64,000 nt of DNA from contig NW_026527054.1 in NCBI RefSeq assembly GCF_027744825.2, positions 1,302,001 to 1,366,000 on the forward strand, written 5' to 3'. The DNA is from Synchiropus splendidus (taxonomy: Eukaryota > Chordata > Actinopteri > Syngnathiformes > Callionymidae). The first letter of the stretch is position 1. Every line of letters begins with the position of its first letter. The position numbers and the translations under genes are program-made. A model generated the notes under the pieces. That model worked only from the letters and a program-made list of their open reading frames with translations, searched no databases and was not told the origin of the DNA. Positions 14,289 through 29,515 of this stretch are shown in pieces.

Positions 14289-17200
14289 GTTTCGGAACGC
14301 CAAACATAAAAGTGTTGATAACTTTGGAAAAACACTTCAGACAGTTTAGATTTGATGTGCAACTACTAGAAAGACCCTTTCTGCTATAGTGGGAGGTTAA
14401 AATTTCATGTTCTGAAGCTTCCCTGAAAAGTTATGGCACAATGCGTAAAAACGCTTTTCAGCCTGAGATAAGGTGGGTTTCGGAACGCCAAACATAAAAG
14501 TGTTGATAACTTTGGAAAAACACTTCAGACAGTTTAGATTTGATGTGCAACTACTAGAAAGACCCTTTCTGCTATAGTGGGAGGTTAAAATTTCATATTC
14601 TGAAGCTTCCCTGAAAAGTTATGGCACAATGCACAAAAACGCTTTTCAGCCTGAGATAAGGTGGGTTTCGGAACGCCAAACATAAAAGTGTTAATAACTT
14701 TGGAAAAACACTTCAGACAGTTTAGATTTGATGTGCAACTACTAGAAAGACCCTTTCTGCTATAGTGGGAGGTTAAAATTTCATGTTCTGAAGCTTCCCT
14801 GAAAAGTTATGGCACAATGCACAAAAACGCTTTTCAGCCTGAGATAAGGTGGGTTTCGGAACGCCAAACATAAAAGTGTTAATAACTTTGGAAAAACACT
14901 TCAGACAGTTTAGATTTGATGTGCAACTACTAGAAAGACCCTTTCTGCTATAGTGGGAGGTTAAAATTTCATGTTCTGAAGCTTTCCTGAAAAGTTATGG
15001 CACAATGCACAAAAACGCTTTTCAGCCTGAGATAAGGTGGGTTTCGGAACGCCAAACATAAAAGTGTTGATAACTTTTGAAAAACACTTCAGACAGCTTA
15101 GATTTGATGTGCAACTACTAGAAAGACCCTTTCTGCTATAGTGGGAGGTTAAAATTTCATGTTCTGAAGCTTCCCTGAAAAGTTATGGCACAATGCACAA
15201 AAACGCTTTTCAGCCTGAGATAAGGTGGGTTTCGGAACGCCAAACATAAAGGTGTTAATAACTTTGGAAAAACACTTCAGACAGTTTAGATTTGATGTGC
15301 AACTACTAGAAAGACCCTTTCTGCTATAGTGGGAGGTTAAAATTTCATGTTCTGAAGCTTCCCCGAAAAGTTATGGCACAATGCACAAAAACGCTTTTCA
15401 GCCTGAGATAAGGTGGGTTTCGGAACGCCAAACATAAAAGTGTTAATAACTTTGGAAAAACACTTCAGACAGTTTAGATTTGATGTGCAACTACTAGAAA
15501 GACCCTTTCTGCTATAGTGGGAGGTTAAAATTTCATGTTCTGAAGCTTCCCTGAAAAGTTATGGCACAATGCACAAAAACGCTTTTCAGCCTGAGATAAG
15601 GTGGGTTTCGGAACGCCAAACATAAAAGTGTTGATAACTTTTGAAAAACACTTCAGACAGCTTAGATTTGATGTGCAACTACTAGAAAGACCCTTTCTGC
15701 TATAGTGGGAGGTTAAAATTTCATGTTCTGAAGCTTCCCTGAAAAGTTATGGCACAATGCACAAAAACGCTTTTCAGCCTGAGATAAGGTGGGTTTCGGA
15801 ACGCCAAACATAAAAGTGTTGATAATTTTCGAAAAACACTTCAGACAGTTTAGATTTGATGTGCAACTACTAGAAAGACCCTTTCTGCTATAGTGGGAGG
15901 TTAAAATTTCATGTTCTGAAGCTTCCCTGAAAAGTTATGGCACAATGCACAAAAACGCTTTTCAGCCTGAGATAAGGTGGGTTTCGGAACGCCAAACATA
16001 AAAGTGTTGATAACTTTCGAAAAACACTTCAGAGAGCTTAGATTTGATGTGCACCTACTAGAAAGACCCTTTCTGCTATAGTGGGAGGTTAAAATTTCAT
16101 GTTCTGAAGCTTCCCTGAAAAGTTATGGCACAATGCGTAAAAACGCTTTTCAGCCTGAGATAAGGTGGGTTTCGGAACGCCAAACATAAAAGTGTTGATA
16201 ACTTTGGAAAAACACTTCAGACAGTTTAGATTTGATGTGCAACTACTAGAAAGACCCTTTCTGCTATAGTGGGAGGTTAAAATTTCATGTTCTGAAGCTT
16301 CCCTGAAAAGTTATGGCACAATGCGTAAAAACGCTTTTCAGCCTGAGATAAGGTGGGTTTCGGAACGCCAAACATAAAAGTGTTGATAACTTTGGAAAAA
16401 CACTTCAGACAGTTTAGATTTGATGTGCAACTACTAGAAAGACCCTTTCTGCTATAGTGGGAGGTTAAAATTTCATGTTCTGAAGCTTCCCTGAAAAGTT
16501 ATGGCACAATGCACAAAAACGCTTTTCAGCCTGAGATAAGGTGGGTTTCGGAACGCCAAACATAAAAGTGTTAATAACTTTGGAAAAACACTTCAGACAG
16601 TTTAGATTTGATGTGCAACTACTAGAAAGACCCTTTCTGCTATAGTGGGAGGTTAAAATTTCATGTTCTGAAGCTTCCCTGAAAAGTTATGGCACAATGC
16701 ACAAAAACGCTTTTCAGCCTGAGATAAGGTGGGTTTCGGAACGCCAAACATAAAAGTGTTAATAACTTTGGAAAAACACTTCAGACAGTTTAGATTTGAT
16801 GTGCAACTACTAGAAAGACCCTTTCTGCTATAGTGGGAGGTTAAAATTTCATGTTCTGAAGCTTTCCTGAAAAGTTATGGCACAATGCACAAAAACGCTT
16901 TTCAGCCTGAGATAAGGTGGGTTTCGGAACGCCAAACATAAAAGTGTTGATAACTTTTGAAAAACACTTCAGACAGCTTAGATTTGATGTGCAACTACTA
17001 GAAAGACCCTTTCTGCTATAGTGGGAGGTTAAAATTTCATGTTCTGAAGCTTCCCTGAAAAGTTATGGCACAATGCACAAAAACGCTTTTCAGCCTGAGA
17101 TAAGGTGGGTTTCGGAACGCCAAACATAAAGGTGTTAATAACTTTGGAAAAACACTTCAGACAGTTTAGATTTGATGTGCAACTACTAGAAAGACCCTTT

Positions 17201-17860
17201 CTGCTATAGTGGGAGGTTAAAATTTCATGTTCTGAAGCTTCCCCGAAAAGTTATGGCACAATGCACAAAAACGCTTTTCAGCCTGAGATAAGGTGGGTTT
17301 TGGAACGCCAAACATAAAAGTGTTAATAACTTTGGAAAAACACTTCAGACAGTTTAGATTTGATGTGCAACTACTAGAAAGACCCTTTCTGCTATAGTGG
17401 GAGGTTAAAATTTCATGTTCTGAAGCTTCCCTGAAAAGTTATGGCACAATGCACAAAAACGCTTTTCAGCCTGAGATAAGGTGGGTTTCGGAACGCCAAA
17501 CATAAAAGTGTTGATAACTTTTGAAAAACACTTCATACAGCTTAGATTTGATGTGCAACTACTAGAAAGACCCTTTCTGCTATAGTGGGAGGTTAAAATT
17601 TCATGTTCTGAAGCTTCCCTGAAAAGTTATGGCACAATGCACAAAAACGCTTTTCAGCCTGAGATAAGGTGGGTTTCGGAACGCCAAACATAAAAGTGTT
17701 GATAACTTTCGAAAAACACTTCAGACAGTTTAGATTTGATGTGCAACTACTAGAAAGACCCTTTCTGCTATAGTGGGAGGTTAAAATTTCATGTTCTGAA
17801 GCTTCCCTGAAAAGTTATGGCACAATGCACAAAAACGCTTTTCAGCCTGAGATAAGGTGG
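14289..17860. repeat. Tandem 10-monomer higher-order repeat, two copies
   Basis: Units 14289-16168 and 16169-17860 repeat the same monomer-type order at an offset of 1,880 bp (10 x 188). Shared rare markers are AAAGGTGTT at 15249/17129 and CCCCGAAAAG at 15361/17241. A T at monomer position 133 is followed by a TTTTG-type monomer in both. The second copy diverges in its last monomer. A shortened relative follows at about 18.4-19.4 kb. Confidence 0.8.
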
Positions 17861-20800
17861 GTTTCGGAACGCCAAACATAAAAGTGTTAATAACTTTGGA
17901 AAAACACTTCAGACAGTTTAGATTTGATGTGCAACTACTAGAAAGACCCTTTCTGCTATAGTGGGAGGTTAAAATTTCATGTTCTGAAGCTTCCCTGAAA
18001 AGTTATGGCACAATGCACAAAAACGCTTTTCAGCCTGAGATAAGGTGGGTTTCGGAACGCCAAACATAAAAGTGTTGATAACTTTCGAAAAACACTTCAG
18101 AGAGCTTAGATTTGATGTGCACCTACTAGAAAGACCCTTTCTGCTATAGTGGGAGGTTAAAATTTCATGTTCTGAAGCTTCCCTGAAAAGTTATGGCACA
18201 ATGCGTAAAAACGCTTTTCAGCCTGAGATAAGGTGGGTTTCGGAACGCCAAACATAAAAGTGTTGATAACTTTGGAAAAACACTTCAGACAGTTTAGATT
18301 TGATGTGCAACTACTAGAAAGACCCTTTCTGCTATAGTTGGAGGTTAAAATTTCATGTTCTTAAGCTTCCCTGAAAAGTTATGGCACAATGCACAAAAAC
18401 GCTTTTCAGCCTGAGATAAGGTGGGTTTCGGAACGCCAAACATAAAAGTGTTGATAACTTTGGAAAAACACTTCAGACAGTTTAGATTTGATGTGCAACT
18501 ACTAGAAAGACCCTTTCTGCTATAGTGGGAGGTTAAAATTTCATGTTCTGAAGCTTCCCTGAAAAGTTATGGCACAATGCGTAAAAACGCTTTTCAGCCT
18601 GAGATAAGGTGGGTTTCGGAACGCCAAACATAAAAGTGTTGATAACTTTGGAAAAACACTTCAGACAGTTTAGATTTGATGTGCAACTACTAGAAAGACC
18701 CTTTCTGCTATAGTGGGAGGTTAAAATTTCATGTTCTGAAGCTTCCCTGAAAAGTTATGGCACAATGCACAAAAACGCTTTTCAGCCTGAGATAAGGTGG
18801 GTTTCGGAACGCCAAACATAAAAGTGTTAATAACTTTGGAAAAACACTTCAGACAGTTTAGATTTGATGTGCAACTACTAGAAAGACCCTTTCTGCTATA
18901 GTGGGAGGTTAAAATTTCATGTTCTGAAGCTTCCCTGAAAAGTTATGGCACAATGCACAAAAACGCTTTCCAGCCTGAGATAAGGTGGGTTTCGGAACGC
19001 CAAACATAAAAGTGTTAATAACTTTGGAAAAACACTTCAGACAGTTTAGATTTGATGTGCAACTACTAGAAAGACCCTTTCTGCTATAGTGGGAGGTTAA
19101 AATTTCATGTTCTGAAGCTTTCCTGAAAAGTTATGGCACAATGCACAAAAACGCTTTTCAGCCTGAGATAAGGTGGGTTTCGGAACGCCAAACATAAAAG
19201 TGTTGATAACTTTTGAAAAACACTTCAGACAGCTTAGATTTGATGTGCAACTACTAGAAAGACCCTTTCTGCTATAGTGGGAGGTTAAAATTTCATGTTC
19301 TGAAGCTTCCCTGAAAAGTTATGGCACAATGCACAAAAACGCTTTTCAGCCTGAGATAAGGTGGGTTTCGGAACGCCAAACATAAAAGTGTTGATAACTT
19401 TGGAAAAACACTTCAGACAGTTTAGATTTGATGTGCAACTACTAGAAAGACCCTTTCTGCTATAGTGGGAGGTTAAAATTTCATGTTCTGAAGCTTCCCT
19501 GAAAAGTTACGGCACAATGCACAAAAACGCTTTTCAGCCTGAGATAAGGTGGGTTTCGGAACGCCAAACATAAAAGTGTTAATAACTTTGGAAAAACACT
19601 TCAGACAGTTTAGATTTGATGTGCAACTACTAGAAAGACCCTTTCTGCTATAGTGGGAGGTTAAAATTTCATGTTCTGAAGCTTCCCTGAAAAGTTATGG
19701 CACAATGCACAAAAACGCTTTTCAGCCTGAGATAAGGTGGGTTTCGGAACGCCAAACATAAAAGTGTTAATAACTTTGGAAAAACACTTCAGACAGTTTA
19801 GATTTGATGTGCAACTACTAGAAAGACCCTTTCTGCTATAGTGGGAGGTTAAAATTTCATGTTCTGAAGCTTCCCTGAAAAGTTATGGCACAATGCACAA
19901 AAACGCTTTTCAGCCTGAGATAAGGTGGGTTTCGGAACGCCAAACATAAAAGTGTTGATAACTTTTAAAAAACACTTCAGACAGCTTAGATTTGATGTGC
20001 AACTACTAGAAAGACCCTTTCTGCTATAGTGGGAGGTTAAAATTTCATGTTCTGAAGCTTCCCTGAAAAGTTATGGCACAATGCACAAAAACGCTTTTCA
20101 GCCTGAGATAAGGTGGGTTTCGGAACGCCAAACATAAAAGTGTTGATAACTTTGGAAAAACACTTCAGACAGTTTAGATTTGATGTGCAACTACTAGAAA
20201 GACCCTTTCTGCTATAGTGGGAGGTTAAAATTTCATGTTCTGAAGCTTCCCTGAAAAGTTATGGCACAATGCACAAAAACGCTTTTCAGCCTGAGATAAG
20301 GTGGGTTTCGGAACGCCAAACATAAAAGTGTTAATAACTTTGGAAAAACACTTCAGACAGTTTAGATTTGATGTGCAACTACTAGAAAGACCCTTTCTGC
20401 TATAGTGGGAGGTTAAAATTTCATGTTCTGAAGCTTCCCTGAAAAGTTATGGCACAATGCACAAAAACGCTTTTCAGCCTGAAATAAGGTGGGTTTCGGA
20501 ACGCCAAACATAAAAGTGTTGATAACTTTCGAAAAACACTTCAGACAGCTTAGATTTGATGTGCACCTACTAGAAAGACCCTTTCTGCTATAGTGGGAGG
20601 TTAAAATTTCATGTTCTGAAGCTTCCCTGAAAAGTTATGGCACAATGCGTAAAAACGCTTTTCAGCCTGAGATAAGGTGGGTTTCGGAACGCCAAACATA
20701 AAAGTGTTAATAACTTTGGAAAAACACTTCAGACAGTTTAGATTTGATGTCCAACTACTAGAAAGACCCTTTCTGCTATAGTGGGAGGTTAAAATTTCAT

Positions 20801-23800
20801 GTTCTGAAGCTTCCCTGAAAAGTTATGGCACAATGCACAAAAACGCTTTTCAGCCTGAGATAAGGTGGGTTTCGCAACGCCAAACATAAAAGTGTTAATA
20901 ACTTTGGAAAAACACTTCAGACAGTTTAGATTTGATGTGCAACTACTAGAAAGACCCTTTCTGCTATAGTGGGAGGTTAAAATTTCATGTTCTGAAGCTT
21001 CCCTGAAAAGTTATGGCACAATGCACAAAAACGCTTTTCAGCCTGAGATAAGGTTGGTTTCGGAACGCCAAACATAAAAGTGTTGATAACTTTTGAAAAA
21101 CACTTCAGACAGCTTAGATTTGATGTGCAACTACTAGAAAGACCCTTTCTGCTATAGTGGGAGGTTAAAATTTCATGTTCTGAAGCTTCCCTGAAAAGTT
21201 ATGGCACAATGCACAAAAACGCTTTTCAGCCTGAGATAAGGTGGGTTTCGGAACGCCAAACATAAAAGTGTTGATAACTTTGGAAAAACACTTCAGACAG
21301 TTTAGATTTGATGTGCAACTACTAGAAAGACCCTTTCTGCTATAGTGGGAGGTTAAAATTTCATGTTCTGAAGCTTCCCTGAAAAGTTATGGCACAATGC
21401 ACAAAAACGCTTTTCAGCCTGAGATAAGGTGGGTTTCGGAACGCCAAACATAAAAGTGTTAATAACTTTGGAAAAACACTTCAGACAGTTTAGATTTGAT
21501 GTGCAACTACTAGAAAGACCCTTTCTGCTATAGTGGGAGGTTAAAATTTCATGTTCTGAAGCTTCCCTGAAAAGTTATGGCACAATGCACAAAAACGCTT
21601 TTCAGCCTGAGATAAGGTGGGTTTCGGAAGGCCAAACATAAAAGTGTTGATAACTTTCGAAAAACACTTCAGAGAGCTTAGATTTGATGTGCACCTACTA
21701 GAAAGACCCTTTCTGCTATAGTGGGAGGTTAAAATTTCATGTTCTGAAGCTTCCCTGAAAAGTTATGGCACAATGCGTAAAAACGCTTTTCAGCCTGAGA
21801 TAAGGTGGGTTTCGGAACGCCAAACATAAAAGTGTTGATAACTTTCGAAAAACACTTCAGACAGCTTAGATTTGATGTGCACCTACTAGAAAGACCCTTT
21901 CTGCTATAGTGGGAGGTTAAAATTTCATGTTCTGAAGCTTCCCTGAAAAGTTATGGCACAATGCGTAAAAACGCTTTTCAGCCTGAGATAAGGTGGGTTT
22001 CGGAACGCCAAACATAAAAGTGTTGATAACTTTGGAAAAACACTTCAGACAGTTTAGATTTGATGTGCAACTACTAGAAAGACCCTTTCTGCTATAGTGG
22101 GAGGTTAAAATTTCATGTTCTGAAGCTTCCCTGAAAAGTTATGGCACAATGCACAAAAACGCTTTTCAGCCTGAGATAAGGTGGGTTTCGGAACGCCAAA
22201 CATAAAAGTGTTAATAACTTTGGAAAAACACTTCAGACAGTTTAGATTTGATGTGCAACTACTAGAAAGACCCTTTCTGCTATAGTGGGAGGTTAAAATT
22301 TCATGTTCTGAAGCTTCCCTGAAAAGTTATGGCACAATGCACAAAAACGCTTTTCAGCCTGAGATAAGGTGGGTTTCGGAACGCCAAACATAAAAGTGTT
22401 GATAACTTTGGAAAAACACTTCAGACAGTTTAGATTTGATGTGCAACTACTAGAAAGACCCTTTCTGCTATAGTGGGAGGTTAAAATTTCATGTTCTGAA
22501 GCTTCCCTGAAAAGTTATGGCACAATGCACAAAAACGCTTTTCAGCCTGAGATAAGGTGGGTTTCGGAACGCCAAACATAAAAGTGTTGATAACTTTCGA
22601 AAAACACTTCAGAGAGCTTAGATTTGATGTGCACCTACTAGAAAGACCCTTTCTGCTATAGTGGGAGGTTAAAATTTGATGTTCTGAAGCTTCCCTGAAA
22701 AGTTATGGCACAATGCGTAAAAACGCTTTTCAGCCTGAGATAAGGTGGGTTTCGGAACGCCAAACATAAAAGTGTTGATAACTTTGGAAAAACACTTCAG
22801 ACAGTTTAGATTTGATGTGCAACTTCTAGAAAGACCCTTTCTGCTATAGTGGGAGGTTAAAATTTCATGTTCTGAAGCTTCCCTGAAAAGTTATGGCACA
22901 ATGCACAAAAATGCTTTTCAGCCTGAGATAAGGTGGGTTTCGGAACGCCAAACATAAAAGTGTTGATAACTTTCGAAAAACACTTCAGACAGCTTAGATT
23001 TGATGTGCACCTACTAGAAAGACCCTTTCTGCTATAGTGGGAGGTTAAAATTTCATGTTCTGAAGCTTCCCTGAAAAGTTATGGCACAATGCGTAAAAAC
23101 GCTTTTCAGCCTGAGATAAGGTGGGTTTCGGAACGCCAAACATAAAAGTGTTGATAACTTTGGAAAAACACTTCAGACTGTTTAGATTTGATGTGCAACT
23201 ACTAGAAAGACCCTTTCTGCTATAGTGGGAGGTTAAAATTTCATGTTCTGAAGCTTCCCTGAAAAGTTATGGCACAATGCACAAAAACGCTTTTCAGCCT
23301 GAGATAAGGTGGGTTTCGGAACGCCAAACATAAAAGTGTTAATAACTTTGGAAAAACACTTCAGACAGTTTAGATTTGATGTGCAACTACTAGAAAAACC
23401 CTTTCTGCTATAGTGGGAGGTTAAAATTTCATGTTCTGAAGCTTCCCTGAAAAGTTATGGCACAATGCACAAAAACGCTTTTCAGCCTGAGATAAGGTGG
23501 GTTTCGGAACGCCAAACATAAAAGTGTTAATAACTTTGGAAAAACACTTCAGACAGTTTAGATTTGATGTGCAACTACTAGAAAGACCCTTTCTGCTATA
23601 GTGGGAGGTTAAAATTTCATGTTCTGAAGCTTCCCTGAAAAGTTATGGCACAATGCGTAAAAACGCTTTTCAGCCTGAGATAAGGTGGGTTTCGGAACGC
23701 CAAACATAAAAGTGTTGATAACTTTGGAAAAACACTTCAGACAGTTTAGATTTGATGTGCAACTACTAGAAAGACCCTTTCTGCTATAGTGGGAGGTTAA

Positions 23801-25560
23801 AATTTCATGTTCTGAAGCTTCCCTGAAAAGTTATGGCACAATGCACAAAAACGCTTTTCAGCCTGAGATAAGGTGGGTTTCGGAACGCCAAACATAAAAG
23901 TGTTGATAACTTTCGAAAAACACTTCAGACAGCTTAGATTTGATGTCCACCTTCTAGAAAGACCCTTTCTGCTATAGTGGGAGGTTAAAATTTCATGTTC
24001 TGAAGCTTCCCTGAAAAGTTATGGCACAATGCGTAAAAACGCTTTTCAGCCTGAGATAAGGTGGGTTTCGGAACGCCAAACATAAAAGTGTTGATAACTT
24101 TGGAAAAACACTTCAGACAGTTTAGATTTGATGTGCAACTACTAGAAAGACCCTTTCTGCTATAGTGGGAGGTTAAAATTTCATGTTCTGAAGCTTCCCT
24201 GAAAAGTTATGGCACAATGCACAAAAACGCTTTTCAGCCTGAGATAAGGTGGGTTTCGGAATGCCAAACATAAAAGTGTTAATAACTTTGGAAAAACACT
24301 TCAGACAGTTTAGATTTGATGTGCAACTACTAGAAAGACCCTTTCTGCTATAGTGGGAGGTTAAAATTTCATGTTCTGAAGCTTCCCTGAAAAGTTATGG
24401 CACAATGCGTAAAAACGCTTTTCAGCCTGAGATAAGGTGGGTTTCGGAACGCCAAACATAAAAGTGTTGATAACTTTGGAAAAACACTTCAGACAGTTTA
24501 GATTTGATGTGCAACTACTAGAAAGACCCTTTCTGCTATAGTGGGAGGTTAAAATTTCATGTTCTGAAGCTTCCCTGAAAAGTTATGGCACAATGCACAA
24601 AAACGCTTTTCAGCCTGAGATAAGGTGGGTTTCGGAACCCCAAACATAAAAGTGTTGATAACTTTCGAAAAACACTTCAGACAGCTTAGATTTGATGTGC
24701 ACTTACTAGAAAGACCCTTTCTGCTATAGTGGGAGGTTAAAATTTCATGTTCTGAAGCTTCCCTGAAAAGTTATGGCACAATGCGTAAAAACGCTTTTCA
24801 GCCTGAGATAAGGTGGGTTTCGGAACGCCAAACATAAAAGTGTTGATAACTTTGGAAAAACACTTCAGACAGTTTAGATTTGATGTGCAACTACTAGAAA
24901 GACCCTTTCTGCTATAGTGGGAGGTTAAAATTTCATGTTCTGAAGCTTCCCTGAAAAGTTATGGCACAATGCACAAAAACGCTTTTCAGCCTGAGATAAG
25001 GTGGGTTTCGGAACGCCAAACATAAAAGTGTTAATAACTTTGGAAAAACACTTCAGACAGTTTAGATTTGATGTGCAACTACTAGAAAGACCCTTTCTGC
25101 TATAGTGGGAGGTTAAAATTTCATGTTCTGAAGCTTCCCTGAAAAGTTATGGCACAATGCACAAAAACGCTTTTCAGCCTGAGATAAGGTGGGTTTCGGA
25201 ACGCCAAACATAAAAGTGTTAATAACTTTGGAAAAACACTTCAGACAGTTTAGATTTGATGTGCAACTACTAGAAAGACCCTTTCTGCTATAGTGGGAGG
25301 TTAAAATTTCATGTTCTGAAGCTTCCCTGAAAAGTTATGGCACAATGCACAAAAACGCTTTTCAGCCTGAGATAAGGTGGGTTTCGGAACGCCAAACATA
25401 AAAGTGTTAATAACTTTGGAAAAACACTTCAGACAGTTTAGATTTGATGTGCAACTACTAGAAAGACCCTTTCTGCTATAGTGGGAGGTTAAAATTTCAT
25501 GTTCTGAAGCTTCCCTGAAAAGTTATGGCACAATGCGTAAAAACGCTTTTCAGCCTGAGA

Positions 25561-28500
25561 TAAGGTGGGTTTCGGAACGCCAAACATAAAAGTGTTGATA
25601 ACTTTGGAAAAACACTTCAGACAGTTTAGATTTGATGTGCAACTACTAGAAAGACCCTTTCTGCTATAGTGGGAGGTTAAAATTTCATGTTCTGAAGCTT
25701 CCCTGAAAAGTTATGGCACAATGCACAAAAACGCTTTTCAGCCTGAGATAAGGTGGGTTTCGGAACGCCAAACATAAAAGTGTTGATAACTTTCGAAAAA
25801 CACTTCAGACAGCTTAGATTTGATGTGCAACTACTAGAAAGACCCTTTCTGCTATAGTGGGAGGTTAAAATTTCATGTTCTGAAGCTTCCCTGAAAAGTT
25901 ATGGCACAATGCGTAAAAACGCTTTTCAGCCTGAGATAAGGTGGGTTTCGGAACGCCAAACATAAAAGTGTTGATAACTTTGGAAAAACACTTCAGACAG
26001 TTTAGATTTGATGTGCAACTACTAGAAAGACCCTTTCTGCTATAGTGGGAGGTTAAAATTTCATGTTCTGAAGCTTCCCTGAAAAGTTATGGCACAATGC
26101 ACAAAAACGCTTTTCAGCCTGAGATAAGGTGGGTTTCGGAACGCCGAACATAAAAGTGTTAATAACTTTGGAAAAACACTTCAGACAGTTTAGATTTGAT
26201 GTGCAACTACTAGAAAGACCCTTTCTGCTATAGTGGGAGGTTAAAATTTCATGTTCTGAAGCTTCCCTGAAAAGTTATGGCACAATGCACAAAAACGCTT
26301 TTCAGCCTGAGATAAGGTGGGTTTCGGAACGCCAAACATAAAAGTGTTAATAACTTTGGAAAAACACTTCAGACAGTTTAGATTTGATGTGCAACTACTA
26401 GAAAGACCCTTTCTGCTATAGTGGGAGGTTAAAATTTCATGTTCTGAAGCTTCCCTGAAAAGTTATGGCACAATGCACAAAAACGTTTTTCAGCCTGAGA
26501 TAAGGTGGGTTTCGGAACGCCAAACATAAAAGTGTTAATAACTTTGGAAAAACACTTCAGACAGTTTAGATTTGATGTGCAACTACTAGAAAGACCCTTT
26601 CTGCTATAGTGGGAGGTTAAAATTTCATGTTCTGAAGCTTCCCTGAAAAGTTATGGCACAATGCACAAAAACGCTTTTCAGCCTGAGATAAGGTGGGTTT
26701 CGGAATGCCAAACATAAAAGTGTTAATAACTTTGGAAAAACACTTCAGACAGTTTAGATTTGATGTGCAACTACTAGAAAGACCCTTTCTGCTATAGTGG
26801 GAGGTTAAAATTTCATGTTCTGAAGCTTCCCTGAAAAGTTATGGCACAATGCGTAAAAACGCTTTTCAGCCTGAGATAAGGTGGGTTTCGGAACGCCAAA
26901 CATAAAAGTGTTGATAACTTTGGAAAAACACTTCAGACAGTTTAGATTTGATGTGCAACTACTAGAAAGACCCTTTCTGCTATAGTGGGAGGTTAAAATT
27001 TCATGTTCTGAAGCTTCCCTGAAAAGTTATGGCACAATGCACAAAAACGCTTTTCAGCCTGAGATAAGGTGGGTTTCGGAACGCCAAACATAAAAGTGTT
27101 AATAACTATGGAAAAACACTTCAGACAGTTTAGATTTGATGTGCAACTACTAGAAAGACCCTTTCTGCTATAGTGGGAGGTTAAAATTTCATGTTCTGAA
27201 GCTTCCCTGAAAAGTTATGGCACAATGCACAAAAACGCTTTTCAGCCTGAGATAAGGTGGGTTTCGGAACGCCAAACATAAAAGTGTTAATAACTTTGGA
27301 AAAACACTTCAGACAGTTTAGATTTGATGTGCAACTACTAGAAAGACCCTTTCTGCTATAGTGGGAGGTTAAAATTTCATGTTCTGAAGCTTCCCTGAAA
27401 AGTTATGGCACAATGCACAAAAACGCTTTTCAGCCTGAGATAAGGTGGGTTTCGGAACGCCAAACATAAAAGTGTTAATAACTTTGGAAAAACACTTCAG
27501 ACAGTTTAGATTTGATGTGCAACTACTAGAAAGACCCTTTCTGCTATAGTGGGAGGTTAAAATTTCATGTTCTGAAGCTTCCCTGAAAAGTTATGGCACA
27601 ATGCGTAAAAACGCTTTTCAGCCTGAGATAAGGTGGGTTTCGGAACGCCAAACATAAAAGTGTTGATAACTTTGGAAAAACACTTCAGACAGTTTAGATT
27701 TGATGTGCAACTACTAGAAAGACCCTTTCTGCTATAGTGGGAGGTTAAAATTTCATGTTCTGAAGCTTCCCTGAAAAGTTATGGCACAATGCACAAAAAC
27801 GCTTTTCAGCCTGAGATAAGGTGGGTTTCGGAACGCCAAACATAAAAGTGTTGATAACTTTCGAAAAACACTTCAGACAGCTTAGATTTGATGTGCAACT
27901 ACTAGAAAGACCCTTTCTGCTATAGTGGGAGGTTAAAATTTCATGTTCTGAAGCTTCCCTGAAAAGTTATGGCACAATGCGTAAAAACGCTTTTCAGCCT
28001 GACATAAGGTGGGTTTCGGAACGCCAAACATAAAAGTGTTGATAACTTTGGAAAAACACTTCAGACAGTTTAGATTTGATGTGCAACTACTAGAAAGACC
28101 CTTTCTGCTATAGTGGGAGGTTAAAATTTCATGTTCTGAAGCTTCCCTGAAAAGTTATGGCACAATGCACAAAAACGCTTTTCAGCCTGAGATAAGGTGG
28201 GTTTCGGAACGCCGAACATAAAAGTGTTAATAACTTTGGAAAAACACTTCAGACAGTTTAGATTTTATGTGCAACTACTAGAAAGACCCTTTCTGCTATA
28301 GTGGGAGGTTAAAATTTCATGTTCTGAAGCTTCCCTGAAAAGTTATGGCACAATGCACAAAAACGCTTTTCAGCCTGAGATAAGGTGGGTTTCGGAACGC
28401 CAAACATAAAAGTGTTAATAACTTTGGAAAAACACTTCAGACAGTTTAGATTTGATGTGCAACTACTAGAAAGACCCTTTCTGCTATAGTGGGAGGTTAA

Positions 28501-28900
28501 AATTTCATGTTCTGAAGCTTCCCTGAAAAGTTATGGCACAATGCACAAAAACGCTTTTCAGCCTGAGATAAGGTGGGTTTCGGAACGCCAAACATAAAAG
28601 TGTTAATAACTTTGGAAAAACACTTCAGACAGTTTAGATTTGATGTGCAACTACTAGAAAGACCCTTTCTGCTATAGTGGGAGGTTAAAATTTCATGTTC
28701 TGAAGCTTCCCTGAAAAGTTATGGCACAATGCGTAAAAACGCTTTTCAGCCTGAGATAAGGTGGGTTTCGGAACGCCAAACATAAAAGTGTTGATAACTT
28801 TGGAAAAACACTTCAGACAGTTTAGATTTGATGTGCAACTACTAGAAAGACCCTTTCTGCTATAGTGGGAGGTTAAAATTTCATGTTCTGAAGCTTTCCT
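25561..28900. repeat. 11-monomer higher-order repeat, about two partial copies
   Basis: Monomer types repeat at an offset of 2,068 bp (11 x 188). The best markers are CGCCGAACAT for CGCCAAACAT at 26144/28212, and a recombinant monomer with CG at positions 38-39 but A at position 74, at about 25.77 and 27.84 kb. Boundaries are approximate because the flanking monomers are of common types. Confidence 0.65.
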
Positions 28901-29328
28901 GAAAAGTTATGGCACAATGCACAAAAACGCTTTTCAGCCTGAGATAAGGTGGGTTTCGGAACGCCAAACATAAAAGTGTTGATAACTTTTGAAAAACACT
29001 TCAGACAGCTTAGATTTGATGTGCAACTACTAGAAAGACCCTTTCTGCTATAGTGGGAGGTTAAAATTTCATGTTCTGAAGCTTCCCTGAAAAGTTATGG
29101 CACAATGCACAAAAACGCTTTTCAGCCTTAGATAAGGTGGGTTTCGGAACGCCAAACATAAAAGTGTTAATAACTTTGGAAAAACACTTCAGACAGTTTA
29201 GATTTGATGTGCAACTACTAGAATGACCCTTTCTGCTATAGTGGGAGGTTAAAATTTCATGTTCTGAAGCTTCCCTGAAAAGTTATGGCACAATGCACAA
29301 AAACGCTTTTCAGCCTGAGATAAGGTGG

Positions 29329-29515
29329 GTTTCGGAACGCCAAACATAAAAGTGTTAATAACTTTGGAAAAACACTTCAGACAGTTTAGATTTGATGTGC
29401 AACTACTAGAAAGACCCTTTCTGCTATGTGGGAGGTTAAAATTTCATGTTCTGAAGCTTTCCTGAAAAGTTATGGCACAATGCACAAAAACGCTTTTCAG
29501 CCTGAGATAAGGTGG
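29329..29515. repeat. Sole length-variant monomer (187 bp)
   Basis: This is the only monomer that is not 188 bp by start-to-start counting. CTATAGTGGG is shortened to CTATGTGGG near 29426, a 1-bp loss that shifts the phase of all later left-block monomers from 1 to 0 modulo 188. No other copy in the window carries it, so it has not spread by homogenisation. Confidence 0.9.
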